A stretch of 7,990 bases of DNA from an uncultured Saprospiraceae bacterium (GCA_937959095.1 CALGLY010000134.1:1-7990), one strand, 5' to 3'. Counted from the stretch's first letter, positions 1 to 5,866 are shown. The notes: a model not told the origin generated them from the letters alone. Numbers and translations: made by a program.

Positions 1-363
1 ACCAGCCAACCTACCCACTTCATAAGCTACCAATTCGATTTCATCTGGTCGCTCGAATTTCATCTTTGGATTCGTTTTATACTCGGTATACAATCTTCGT
101 AATTTCTCATTGTATTTAGGCGGTGTTTCCACTATGATAACCGTTGGTTGAAAAGCGGCGATTGCTGCTGCAATAGCATGTGCTTCGTTTTGGTTTTTAG
201 GATCATTTTCATCAAATTCTGTTTTGTGTGCATCAGAAGTTGTTCCCATGTGGAAGGTACCCATATTCAAGACTTTAATCTTCGATTTTGGTGCTTCATT
301 CGTTTGAGCAAATACCATACATACACTAAATATTGCTACTAAAAGGATGCTTAATTTTTTCAT
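1..363 (-). CDS. Exported DUF5694 family protein, N-terminal part (cut by window edge)
   Basis: The frame is open for 121 codons from an ATG at 363 down to base 1, so the C-terminal part (probably more than half the protein) lies outside the window. Residues 1-19 form a Sec signal peptide: MKK, a hydrophobic stretch, then VFA before Gln20 as a likely signal peptidase I site, with no lipobox. The mature protein opens with KIKVLNMGTFHMG (residues 28-40), a strand ending in the GTFH motif. A polar stretch rich in D/E/N follows, then a helix and QPTVIIVETPPKYNEKL (72-88). This layout (GTFH, helix, strand ending in a glutamate) is what I know of the DUF5694 family, which I associate loosely with TraB/ChaN-like folds. 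The biochemical role is unknown. A periplasmic or outer-envelope location is inferred from the signal peptide. It is divergent from the kinase at 640. Family assignment is from memory of motifs, not a search. Confidence 0.8.
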   Translation of the reverse strand, partial: MKKLSILLVAIFSVCMVFAQTNEAPKSKIKVLNMGTFHMGTTSDAHKTEFDENDPKNQNEAHAIAAAIAAFQPTVIIVETPPKYNEKLRRLYTEYKTNPKMKFERPDEIELVAYEVGRLAG

Positions 364-416
364 TTTATTATGAGTTTAATTTTTACCAAAAATTGCTTTT
401 GTTTCAATCGTTGATA

Positions 417-424
417 CAAATGTA
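417..424 (-). promoter_or_regulatory. Candidate -7 promoter element for the DUF5694 gene
   Basis: On the minus strand this reads TACATTTG, a full match to the Bacteroidota -7 consensus TAnnTTTG. It lies 53 bases upstream of the ATG at 363. I see no clear -33 TTG at the usual distance, so the call rests on the -7 box and its position alone. Confidence 0.4.
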
Positions 425-504
425 GGCGGCTTTGCAATACCCTGAAAATGAAATCTGTAAACCCTAGAAATGTCTCTGTAAAGTGCTTTTAGGCTAGGAA
501 TTCA

Positions 505-556
505 GTTCACCGATGAAAAAGGCATGTTCACCGATAGAAGGAGGCGTTTGCCGAGT
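505..556 (+). promoter_or_regulatory. Candidate LytTR-type operator: three repeats at 21-bp spacing
   Basis: GTTCACCGAT occurs at 505-514 and again exactly at 526-535, and a degenerate copy GTTTGCCGAG (7 of 10 matches) lies at 547-556. All three are spaced 21 bp, two turns of the helix. Known LytTR regulators such as AgrA bind 9-bp direct repeats with a GTT core separated by about 12 bp, which is this spacing. The first copy with its flank, TCAGTTCAC, fits the published-type consensus [TA][AC][CA]GTTN[AG][TG] at 8 of 9 positions; the other copies fit less well. The repeats end 83 bp before the start of the LytS/LytTR operon, so autoregulation by the regulator at 1677 is the natural reading. 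That link is inference. Confidence 0.5.
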
Positions 557-584
557 TTTATTCGACTAAAAGCTAAAGGAATAC

Positions 585-602
585 CTAACTTGTGAGAGTT
601 AG
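585..602. repeat. Small inverted repeat in the leader of the kinase operon
   Basis: CTAACT at 585-590 and AGTTAG at 597-602 can pair as a 6-bp stem with a 6-base loop. It lies between the candidate LytTR sites and the ATG at 640. The stem is short and has only two G-C pairs, so it may be chance. Confidence 0.2.
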
Positions 603-639
603 AATTAGCATGTTTAACCTCTATTTCAAATAAAGAATA

Positions 640-1683
640 ATGAAACAGCAACTCAAATATCTATTCTTAGCCTTTATGACCTTTGACTTCATGCTAGGTC
701 CACTACGCGATTGGCTCTTAGGGGCGAAGACGCTTGCTGAAATTTTTTCATGGACTTCTAATCCGCACTATATTTATTTGATACTTACCTCTTTGTTGGT
801 TCTATTGGTTTATACTTTTGGGGCATATCTCGCTTTCTTTAAAACCTATAATCCTCAAAAAAAATACCTTTCCTTTGGCTTGCTTCCTGTCATAGCCTTA
901 GCTGGAATAGGAATACGCTATTTAATGCAAGAAGTAGGAGGGCTTGCTATTTTCGGAAAAGGAAACTATAACGAAGGTACAAGCATGGGCTACTATATTT
1001 TTGATAATTTGTACTATGTCATTCTGTATATGAGTCTCGGTACAGTCTTCTTTTTTATTCAATATGCACAGCACAAAGAAGCACAGCAACAAGCCCTCAT
1101 TCTTCAAAACCAAAAGACAGAACTTGCCTATTTGCGCTCGCAACTCAATCCGCATTTCCTATTTAATATTCTAAATAATATCTATTCGCTTATTTATTAT
1201 AAATCCGATAATGCGCTACGTTCTGTAGAGAAACTTTCGAGCCTATTGCGCTATGGCTTGTATGAAAAAGCGGATAAAGTAACCGTAAAAAAAGAAGTAG
1301 CGCATTTGTATGATTTTATAGAATTGCAAAAAATGCGCTTCGATTATGAGCTTGCTTTAGATATACAAATCGCGGAGAACGTGCAAATGCTTAAGATAGT
1401 ACCGCTCCTATTTATTCCCTTCGTAGAAAATGCTTTTAAGCACGGCAATCTTAAAGATCCGTCCAAGCCGATGCTTATCCGCTTGGAGCAGAATGCAACA
1501 GATTTGATTTTCACAGTAGAAAACGAAAAACGTGCCCAGCAAAAAGATGAAGTGGGAGGTATTGGGCTAGAAAATATCCAGCAGCGACTCGCGCTTATTT
1601 ATGGCGAAAAAGCTAACTTAGCGATTGATGAAACGGAAGCCGAATTTAAAATCAAACTAAAAATTGCCACCACCGAATGTTAA
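640..1683 (+). CDS. LytS-type sensor histidine kinase with membrane N-terminus
   Basis: This 347-residue inner-membrane sensor kinase should phosphorylate the LytTR regulator encoded next to it. The N-terminal 142 residues hold about four hydrophobic spans (roughly 5-22, 44-67, 77-95, 122-141) and no recognisable ligand domain. A short Gln/Glu-rich helix (about 143-165) follows as linker. The His_kinase (PF06580) domain starts with SQLNPHFLFNILNNIYSL, giving His172 as the likely phosphoacceptor. The ATPase part has an N-box at VENAFKHG (262-269, Asn264) and a G-box GGIGLENIQQRL (306-317). This is the short ATPase type usual in LytS/YehU-like kinases. All expected catalytic motifs are intact. 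The ATG at 640 is the only sensible start: an upstream ATG at 610 hits a stop after seven codons. The 3' end overlaps the regulator gene by 7 bases, implying translational coupling. The signal sensed cannot be deduced. Confidence 0.93.
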   Translation: MKQQLKYLFLAFMTFDFMLGPLRDWLLGAKTLAEIFSWTSNPHYIYLILTSLLVLLVYTFGAYLAFFKTYNPQKKYLSFGLLPVIALAGIGIRYLMQEVGGLAIFGKGNYNEGTSMGYYIFDNLYYVILYMSLGTVFFFIQYAQHKEAQQQALILQNQKTELAYLRSQLNPHFLFNILNNIYSLIYYKSDNALRSVEKLSSLLRYGLYEKADKVTVKKEVAHLYDFIELQKMRFDYELALDIQIAENVQMLKIVPLLFIPFVENAFKHGNLKDPSKPMLIRLEQNATDLIFTVENEKRAQQKDEVGGIGLENIQQRLALIYGEKANLAIDETEAEFKIKLKIATTEC

Positions 1684-2399
1684 AATGTATCCTTATAGAT
1701 GACGAACCTTTAGCACTGCGCCTGCTTTCGGATTATGTGGAAAAAACCGAAGGTTTGGAATTACTAAAAGCCTTCTCTAATCCGATAGAAGCCTTGCAAT
1801 TCGCCGAAGAAACGAAGCCCGATTTGATTTTTTTAGATATTCAAATGCCAGAACTCACAGGCATTCAATTTATGAAAATCGCGAATGGGAAATACAATAT
1901 TATCCTCACCACTGCCTATGATGCCTACGCATTAGATAGTTACGAATTTGATGTGATAGACTATCTCCTGAAACCCATTTCGCTAGATCGTTTTATGATT
2001 GCAAGTAACAAAGCCAAGCAACGCCTACAAGCAGCCACCGCCGAACAAACGGCAATTACAAACAATGCGTCGAGCCAGAATACGCCTGATTATATCTTCG
2101 TGAAAAGCGATTACAAAACCTTAAAACTAAACCTTGCAGATATTTACTATCTCGAAGGCTTGGGAGATTATGTATGTATTCATCTAAAAGATAAAAAAGT
2201 CCTTACACTGGAAAAGATGAAGCATCTCGCCAATACTTTACCAGCTTCGCAATTTGTACGAGTACATAAATCCTATCTTATTGCCATTCAAAAAATTGAT
2301 TTTATAGAACGGAATCGCATTGTGATAAAAGACCAACGCTTGCCTATTGGCGCGACTTATAAGGATGCATTCTGGGAAATAATTAATGCTACAATGTGA
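1677..2399 (+). CDS. LytTR-family response regulator (LytR/AlgR type)
   Basis: This 240-residue cytoplasmic DNA-binding regulator is the partner of the kinase encoded just upstream. The receiver domain (about 1-120) has the acidic pair Asp8-Asp9 in ILIDDEP, the phosphoacceptor Asp54 in FLDIQMP, the switch Thr78/Thr79 in ILTTAYDAYAL, and Lys99 in YLLKP. A polar Ala/Thr/Gln/Asn linker (about 115-137) leads to a LytTR domain (about 139-238) with YIFVKSDYKTLKL, DIYYLEGLGDYVCIHL and FVRVHKSYLIA, all characteristic of the family. LytTR domains bind direct repeats, and candidate sites lie at 505-556 in front of the operon. The start overlaps the last codons of the kinase gene by 7 bases, and no better start exists. 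The stop codon at 2397-2399 falls inside the first units of the octamer array described below, which therefore touches the coding end. Confidence 0.93.
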   Translation: MLKCILIDDEPLALRLLSDYVEKTEGLELLKAFSNPIEALQFAEETKPDLIFLDIQMPELTGIQFMKIANGKYNIILTTAYDAYALDSYEFDVIDYLLKPISLDRFMIASNKAKQRLQAATAEQTAITNNASSQNTPDYIFVKSDYKTLKLNLADIYYLEGLGDYVCIHLKDKKVLTLEKMKHLANTLPASQFVRVHKSYLIAIQKIDFIERNRIVIKDQRLPIGATYKDAFWEIINATM

Positions 2400-2507
2400 T
2401 AATGCAGTAAATGATAGAATGCGTTAATTTGGCAAAAATATTATCACATTACAGCATTATCGCATTATTGGATTGTAACATTGCAGGATTATCACATTAC
2501 AGCATTA
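2392..2507. repeat. Degenerate 8-bp repeat array in two opposed halves
   Basis: On the plus strand, units of the form YAATGYNN run from 2392 (CAATGTGA, TAATGCAG, then after a one-base slip AAATGATA, GAATGCGT, TAATTTGG) to 2432. On the minus strand eight units in perfect 8-bp phase run from 2507 back to 2444: TAATGCTG, TAATGTGA, TAATCCTG, CAATGTTA, CAATCCAA, TAATGCGA, TAATGCTG, TAATGTGA, then a bare TAAT. The first two minus-strand units recur as the last two, so ATTATCACATTACAGCATTA is present exactly at 2440-2459 and 2488-2507. AATGTGATAAT at 2393-2403 is the exact inverse of 2440-2450 and 2488-2498, so a long-range 11-bp stem is possible. The array covers the end of the regulator gene and nearly the whole gap to the RimK start at 2513. 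Function is unknown. Confidence 0.8.
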
Positions 2508-2512
2508 ACAAG

Positions 2513-3349
2513 ATGAACCTACATATTCTATCGCTCAATAAAAACTTATATTCTACGCGTCGCCTAGTCGAGGAAGCGCAAAAGAAAGGGCATGTGGTAG
2601 ATGTACTAAATTATGAACGTCTTGCATTCTCTACGACTATTAAGTCCCAATCCTTAGCTGATGCTATTATTCCTAGAATTGCCGCTAATATGACACAAAA
2701 AGGACTGCAAGTCATTCAGCACTATGAAGCACAAAGTGTGCCTACTACCATCTCTTCAGAAGCTCTAAGAAAAGTTCGAAATAAATACCAATGTCTTAGC
2801 GAATTGGCTGCTTTGGGATTAGCTGTCCCAAAAACACATTTAATAGATGAAAAGACGAATTTGGCTACGTTATTTAAGCAAGAATTTCGCTTTCCTGTCA
2901 TTCTAAAAATGGAAGAAAGCACACATGGCGATGGAGTATTTCTTGTACAGAAAATGCAAGAGCTTCGCCGCTTATTGAAGGTCTTTAAACGGCAAGCACC
3001 TTTTGTTCTTCAAGAATTTATTAGAGAAGCAGCCGGTTCCGATGTGCGTGCTTTTGTAGTAAATGGAAAAATAGTAGCCAGTATGAAACGTATTGCAAAA
3101 CAGGGCGATTTTCGTTCCAACTTACACAGAGGCGGCACAGCAAAATCTATTGAATTGCGTCCTAAAGATCAAGAACTTATCCTTGCAGCAACAAAGGCAA
3201 TGGGCATGAGCGTAGCAGGTGTAGATTTATTGCAATCCGCTAGAGGCTTACTCCTTATAGAAGTGAATGCTTCTCCAGGACTGGAAGGAATTGAAAAAAT
3301 AAGCGGTGTAAATGTGGCTGCGGCAATAGTGAATTATATTGGATCGTAG
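2513..3349 (+). CDS. rimK: RimK-like ATP-grasp glutamate ligase
   Basis: This is a 278-residue ATP-grasp enzyme. E. coli RimK adds glutamates to the C-terminus of ribosomal protein S6 and can make poly-glutamate; related enzymes use other acceptors, so the substrate here is open. The N-terminus MNLHILSLNKNLYSTRRL matches the RimK start. ATP-grasp features follow: Lys132 in VILKMEE, a Gly-rich loop STHGDGV (136-142), LQEFI (166-170), the signature GDFRSNLHRGG (198-208), Asp238 in AGVDLL, and the Mg-binding EVNASPGLEGIEK (250-262). It is slightly shorter than the 300-residue E. coli protein, lacking most of its C-terminal tail. The frame is open back to an ATG at 2411, but those 34 extra codons translate the octamer array and have no family counterpart, so I place the start at 2513. 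It may be cotranscribed with the two-component genes. No RimB-like protease partner is adjacent. Confidence 0.9.
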   Translation: MNLHILSLNKNLYSTRRLVEEAQKKGHVVDVLNYERLAFSTTIKSQSLADAIIPRIAANMTQKGLQVIQHYEAQSVPTTISSEALRKVRNKYQCLSELAALGLAVPKTHLIDEKTNLATLFKQEFRFPVILKMEESTHGDGVFLVQKMQELRRLLKVFKRQAPFVLQEFIREAAGSDVRAFVVNGKIVASMKRIAKQGDFRSNLHRGGTAKSIELRPKDQELILAATKAMGMSVAGVDLLQSARGLLLIEVNASPGLEGIEKISGVNVAAAIVNYIGS

Positions 3350-3357
3350 GCTTAGTA

Positions 3358-3522
3358 ATGGTCGAAATCGGGAACTCATTTTTCGACTGTTAAGTAGATC
3401 ACATTTTATCAAAAAAACATTTTGAAGTGAAAAAAGCAGCTCAACAACTCGAAGAATTCAACAACTTTACAAAGCGTGGACTTTCGTGCGGTTACCCTGA
3501 AAAAATAATCCTAAAATCTTAA
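3358..3522 (+). pseudogene. Possible remnant of a short coding region (unrecognised)
   Basis: One frame reads from an ATG at 3358 through 11 codons to a TAA at 3391-3393, then stays open for 42 more codons to a TAA at 3520-3522. The second part, for example VKKAAQQLEEFNNFTKRG and then LSCGYPEKIIL, has a protein-like composition: an amphipathic helix-like stretch then Cys/Gly/Pro. A GTG at 3427 could start a 31-residue peptide. I recognise no family. It could be a gene fragment broken by a stop, a very small peptide, or chance. Position right after rimK gives no functional hint. Low confidence; listed because it is the most coding-like part of this gap. Confidence 0.2.
3361..3387. repeat. Hairpin 11 bp after the rimK stop, possible weak terminator
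   Basis: GTCGAAA at 3361-3367 pairs with TTTCGAC at 3381-3387 across a 13-base loop. Its position directly after the rimK stop suits a transcript end, but there is no T-tract after the stem and only three G-C pairs, so termination is uncertain. Confidence 0.3.
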
Positions 3523-3772
3523 AAAAGAACAAAATTTATAGTCACAAAAATCGTTTAACTCTTATTGTGTCCCTACTTCAACATATTATAATTTTCTACC
3601 TACCTTCTTTAATTGCAATTATTTCAGCGTTTAAAATATTTGGAAAAAACAAATAAAAGAGTGATATTTGTAAGGCCTAGTAAGTAATTGGATAAAATCC
3701 ATACACTTCTAATATCTTTAGTAAAATCGGTTTAAGTAAGGGAGTTAAGTTATATTTAATTTAATTCTAAGC

Positions 3773-3780
3773 TATATTTG
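3773..3780 (+). promoter_or_regulatory. Candidate -7 promoter element for the ArsR-type gene
   Basis: TATATTTG matches the Bacteroidota -7 consensus TAnnTTTG. It lies about 158 bp upstream of the ATG at 3939, which would give a long leader of about 150 bases. No convincing -33 TTG is seen at the usual spacing, so this is tentative in an AT-rich stretch. Confidence 0.35.
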
Positions 3781-3839
3781 TCACAAGTATAAGCTAAAAC
3801 ATAATTATAAAATTCACATCTAAAGATAAGAGAAGTATA

Positions 3840-3895
3840 AGTAACTCAAACAGTACAATTAATTGCCATAAAAAAATAAAAACGAGTTACTGTTC
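3840..3895. promoter_or_regulatory. Nested inverted repeats upstream of the ArsR-type gene
   Basis: AGTAACTC at 3840-3847 is exactly inverted as GAGTTACT at 3884-3891. The adjacent AACAGTA at 3849-3855 is exactly inverted as TACTGTT at 3889-3895. The right-hand arm therefore overlaps two partners: GAGTTACTGTT can pair with either left arm, but not both at once. The pair lies 44-99 bp before the ATG at 3939. It could be an operator for the regulator itself or a leader RNA with alternative stems. The 36-base spacing is wider than a usual ArsR palindrome. Confidence 0.35.
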
Positions 3896-3938
3896 TTACA
3901 AGGATTTTTTTTGCCATATTAATAGTAAAGTCGTTTCA

Positions 3939-4271
3939 ATGAAGACAAAGTTCACTATCAAGCACGAGGAACTACAAGAATCCTCTGAAATCCTGCGCGC
4001 ACTCGCCCATCCACTTCGGATGAAAATTCTCGAATTCATTGATGAACATGGTATTGTGAATGTAAATAAGATTTACAATACCTTAAAACTGGAGCAATCT
4101 ATTACTTCACAGCACCTTCGCATTTTGCGAATCGTGGGTTTAGTAGTCACAGAACGCGACGGTAAGTTCGTACATTATAGCTTGAATTATGATCGCTTAA
4201 AGCAATCGGTGTTAGCAGTTAATGGATTTACTAAAGCATCAGCAGAGGTAGAAGTTAGTAAACAGGCATAA
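3939..4271 (+). CDS. ArsR-type winged-helix regulator without cysteines
   Basis: This 110-residue protein should be a homodimeric DNA-binding repressor of the ArsR/SmtB fold. ILRALAHPLRMKILEFI (18-34) is the typical first helical pair. Helices at about 41-69 include the recognition helix SITSQHLRILRIVGLV, and the wing is VTERDGKFVHYSLNYDRL (70-87). Classic metal sensors of the family carry ELCVCDL in helix 3 or Asp/His clusters in helix 5. Here the helix 3 region reads NVNKIYNTLK and the whole protein has no cysteine, so neither the arsenic/cadmium site nor a Cys-based sulfide or redox sensor is possible. The signal is unknown. The gene stands alone between a long leader and a strong terminator at 4306-4340. 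Paired inverted repeats at 3840-3895 may be its operator. Confidence 0.85.
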   Translation: MKTKFTIKHEELQESSEILRALAHPLRMKILEFIDEHGIVNVNKIYNTLKLEQSITSQHLRILRIVGLVVTERDGKFVHYSLNYDRLKQSVLAVNGFTKASAEVEVSKQA

Positions 4272-4305
4272 GACGGTTTTATACATCGCAGCTTTACTTC
4301 TTACT

Positions 4306-4340
4306 AAACGGCTTATTCAATTACTGGATAAGCCGTTTTA
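4306..4340 (+). terminator. Intrinsic terminator after the ArsR-type gene
   Basis: AAACGGCTTAT at 4306-4316 pairs perfectly with ATAAGCCGTTT at 4328-4338 across an 11-base loop, and the stem runs into TTTT at 4336-4339. The 11-bp stem and position 34 bases after the stop at 4271 fit a rho-independent terminator. The A-run before the stem would also allow action on the other strand. It separates this gene from the DUF4230 gene at 4400. Confidence 0.75.
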
Positions 4341-4399
4341 CATTATTAGCCTTTTGCTATTAGCTACGCACTTTTAGTTAAAGTTCAGATTAGTAATTT

Positions 4400-5026
4400 A
4401 TGAAAAATATCCTCCTTCTTCTCGGATTATTAATAGCCTTTGCCTTAGGCGGTTACTTAGCATGGCAGTTCACCAAACCTAGCGAGCGCGTAGATATTAG
4501 CGAATCGAGAGTACTGCTAGAGCGCATCCGAAAAGTCTGCAAACTAGTGACGGTGGAAGGCGATGTAACGGAAACCTACAAAGGTGGAGACATTAAGAAC
4601 TTCACGTTTTATCTTCCTTTCCCAACGACTTTGCCTGCCGAAAAGCAAGCAATCATCAATGTGACAGGTACGGTGATGGTGGGCTACGACCTCAAACAAT
4701 TGAGTATCGAAATGGATGAGACCAATAAACGCCTTCGCATTAGTAATTTACCTGAACCTACAGTGCTTTCTGTAGACCATGAGATTAGTTACTTCAACAT
4801 CGAGGAGAGTTGGTTTAATAGCTTCACCGCAAGCGATTTTACGAAATTGAATAAAGAAGCGAAAGAAAAACTAAAAGAAGCAGCAGAAGAGAGTCGCTTG
4901 ATAGAAGAGGCACGCCAGCAAGGTATGCAGCTTTTTGATATTATTCAATTTATGGCAGAAGCATCAGGCTGGACAGTGGAATTTGAAGGCTTAGTAGTAG
5001 AAGAACCACCTGTGCTACAGGACTAA
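4400..5026 (+). CDS. Membrane-anchored DUF4230 protein
   Basis: This is a 208-residue protein of unknown function. Residues 1-24 are one hydrophobic segment (MKNILLLLGLLIAFALGGYLAW) with no lipobox Cys and no clear cleavage site, so it reads as an N-terminal membrane anchor with the rest facing the periplasm. VLLERIRKVCKLVTVEGDVTE (39-59), an INVTGTVMVGYDLKQLSIEMD strand series (about 86-106), RLRISNLPEPTVLSVDHEI (110-128) and a FN.FT..DF..LN segment followed by a charged helix (about 143-171) are the pattern I know as DUF4230. The helix EAKEKLKEAAEESRLIEEARQ resembles the region before the turn in band-7-like folds, but that is only a resemblance. It starts 60 bases after the terminator of the preceding gene, so it probably has its own promoter, and it is convergent with the gene at 5069-5569 with only 42 bases between stops. 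Confidence 0.85.
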   Translation: MKNILLLLGLLIAFALGGYLAWQFTKPSERVDISESRVLLERIRKVCKLVTVEGDVTETYKGGDIKNFTFYLPFPTTLPAEKQAIINVTGTVMVGYDLKQLSIEMDETNKRLRISNLPEPTVLSVDHEISYFNIEESWFNSFTASDFTKLNKEAKEKLKEAAEESRLIEEARQQGMQLFDIIQFMAEASGWTVEFEGLVVEEPPVLQD

Positions 5027-5068
5027 AAGCAAATACCTTTCGCCTTTAAAAACCCGCCTAAGAAAATC

Positions 5069-5569
5069 TTATTTAATCATATTCATAAAAGTCCCTACAA
5101 ACCAATTAGAATCCGAATTGACCAAGGTATCCAGCGTAGAATCTGCTTTGTTCGAGAAGAGTTTGATATCGCGTACGACTTTTTTAAATTCTTCGGTTTC
5201 TGGATCATCTCCTTCTACATTCGCGATTTCATTAAGGACTTTGAGCATAGGCTCTAGGTCCTTCTTTTTGCGCTGAATGATAATATTCCGAACGACTTGC
5301 CACATATCTTTTTCGGCTATAAAATACTCTTTGCGCTCGCCAGTTTTTAGTTTTTTGAAGACTAAGTTCCAATCAATTAAAGCACGAATATTCATATTGG
5401 CATTGCCGCGCGATATTTGCAATTCCTCCATAATATCTTCCGCGCTCAAGGGATCTGGCGATACCAATAAGAGGGCATGTATCTGCGCCATTGTGCGCGT
5501 GATGCCCCAACTTGAACCTAGCGTTCCCCACGATTGAATAAAACTTTCTTTTCCTTCGTCTAAGGTCAT
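5069..5569 (-). CDS. GbsR/MarR-family transcriptional regulator
   Basis: This 166-residue cytoplasmic winged-helix regulator begins MTLDEGKESFIQSWGTLGSSWGITRTMAQIHALLL; the ESWG/QSWG and GITRTMAQI segments are typical of the GbsR-like branch of MarR proteins. The helix-turn-helix (about 41-70) holds LSAEDIMEELQISRGN and NMNIRALIDWNLV, and the wing is KLKTGERKEYFIAE (73-86). The C-terminal half (about 87-166) is helical and probably dimerises. In Bacillus, GbsR responds to choline and controls betaine synthesis genes. No such genes are present here, so the ligand and targets are unknown. The ATG at 5569 is the first in-frame start and gives the usual family length. A possible small membrane peptide starts divergently 49 bases away, and would be an obvious candidate target. 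Confidence 0.9.
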   Translation of the reverse strand: MTLDEGKESFIQSWGTLGSSWGITRTMAQIHALLLVSPDPLSAEDIMEELQISRGNANMNIRALIDWNLVFKKLKTGERKEYFIAEKDMWQVVRNIIIQRKKKDLEPMLKVLNEIANVEGDDPETEEFKKVVRDIKLFSNKADSTLDTLVNSDSNWFVGTFMNMIK

Positions 5570-5618
5570 TTTTGTGTTTTTCTAAAAAAATAAATACGGA
5601 TAAAATAGAACACATCCG

Positions 5619-5747
5619 ATGAAATCTCACCGATGGCAAGATTCAAAAGTCTCTGAAACTATGAAATATACAATTATTATCGAATTTTTGTTTGGTAGTC
5701 TTGGTTTTTTCTTTGGTTTTGTAGCAACAAGTATGCTAAGAAGGTAA
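5619..5747 (+). CDS. Possible small single-span membrane peptide
   Basis: A 42-codon frame starts at ATG 5619, with an internal in-frame ATG at 5661 that would give 28 residues. The N-terminal 14 residues are polar. Residues 15-42 start MKYTIIIEF and contain a Phe/Gly-rich hydrophobic span (FLFGSLGFFFGFVATSML), closing with RR before TAA. This is a plausible one-pass small membrane protein. It is divergent from the GbsR/MarR-type regulator across 49 bases. An AT-rich stem-loop lies at 5784-5808 shortly after its stop. I know no family for it. The frame is short enough that chance is possible, and I see no clear promoter or ribosome binding site. Confidence 0.35.
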   Translation: MKSHRWQDSKVSETMKYTIIIEFLFGSLGFFFGFVATSMLRR

Positions 5748-5783
5748 ATTCTTGTTATAGAGCAACCTTGTTTTTCTACCTAC

Positions 5784-5808
5784 AATATTTTGGGATGAAC
5801 CAAATATT
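5784..5808. repeat. AT-rich stem-loop downstream of the small ORF
   Basis: AATATTTTGG at 5784-5793 pairs with CCAAATATT at 5800-5808 with one bulged T and a 6-base loop. It starts 37 bases after the stop at 5747. It has two G-C pairs and no following T-run, so a terminator role is only a possibility. Confidence 0.2.
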
Positions 5809-5866
5809 TTAAGTAAAATATCCCCTATCGCAGTTTCGTGATTCAGAAAGCATCACTATTGAGGTG

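Larger units (their letters stand above)
3350..3938. other. 589-bp region without a convincing gene
   Basis: This gap separates rimK from the ArsR-type gene. It holds the hairpin at 3361-3387 and the weak remnant frame at 3358-3522. It then becomes strongly AT-rich. A frame from a GTG at 3567 to a TAA at 3654-3656 would give a 29-residue hydrophobic peptide, but there is no ATG and the base composition alone could produce it. The right part carries a candidate promoter element (3773-3780), inverted repeats (3840-3895) and the direct repeat TTGCCATA at 3863-3870 and 3911-3918. No tRNA or other structured RNA is recognised. Confidence 0.6.

Noticed and set aside
148..342. 64-codon plus-strand frame over the DUF5694 gene
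   Set aside because: It is antisense to a well-supported exported protein and its Cys/Phe-rich translation has no protein-like pattern.
2392..2507. CRISPR array
   Set aside because: The units are 8 bp with no unique spacers and occur in both orientations, and no cas gene is nearby.
3567..3656. 29-codon hydrophobic frame from a GTG start
   Set aside because: There is no ATG and no start signal, and its Ile/Phe/Leu-rich content follows from the AT-rich sequence; kept only as a remark in the gap entry.
4389..4750. Exact 12-mer ATTAGTAATTTA at 4389-4400 and 4739-4750
   Set aside because: In AT-rich DNA of this length a repeated 12-mer is expected by chance, and the second copy is inside codons of the DUF4230 gene.
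5277..5639. Frames on both strands overlapping the GbsR/MarR gene (plus 5277-5537, minus 5373-5639)
   Set aside because: They are out-of-frame readings of a clear winged-helix regulator whose own frame shows family motifs.
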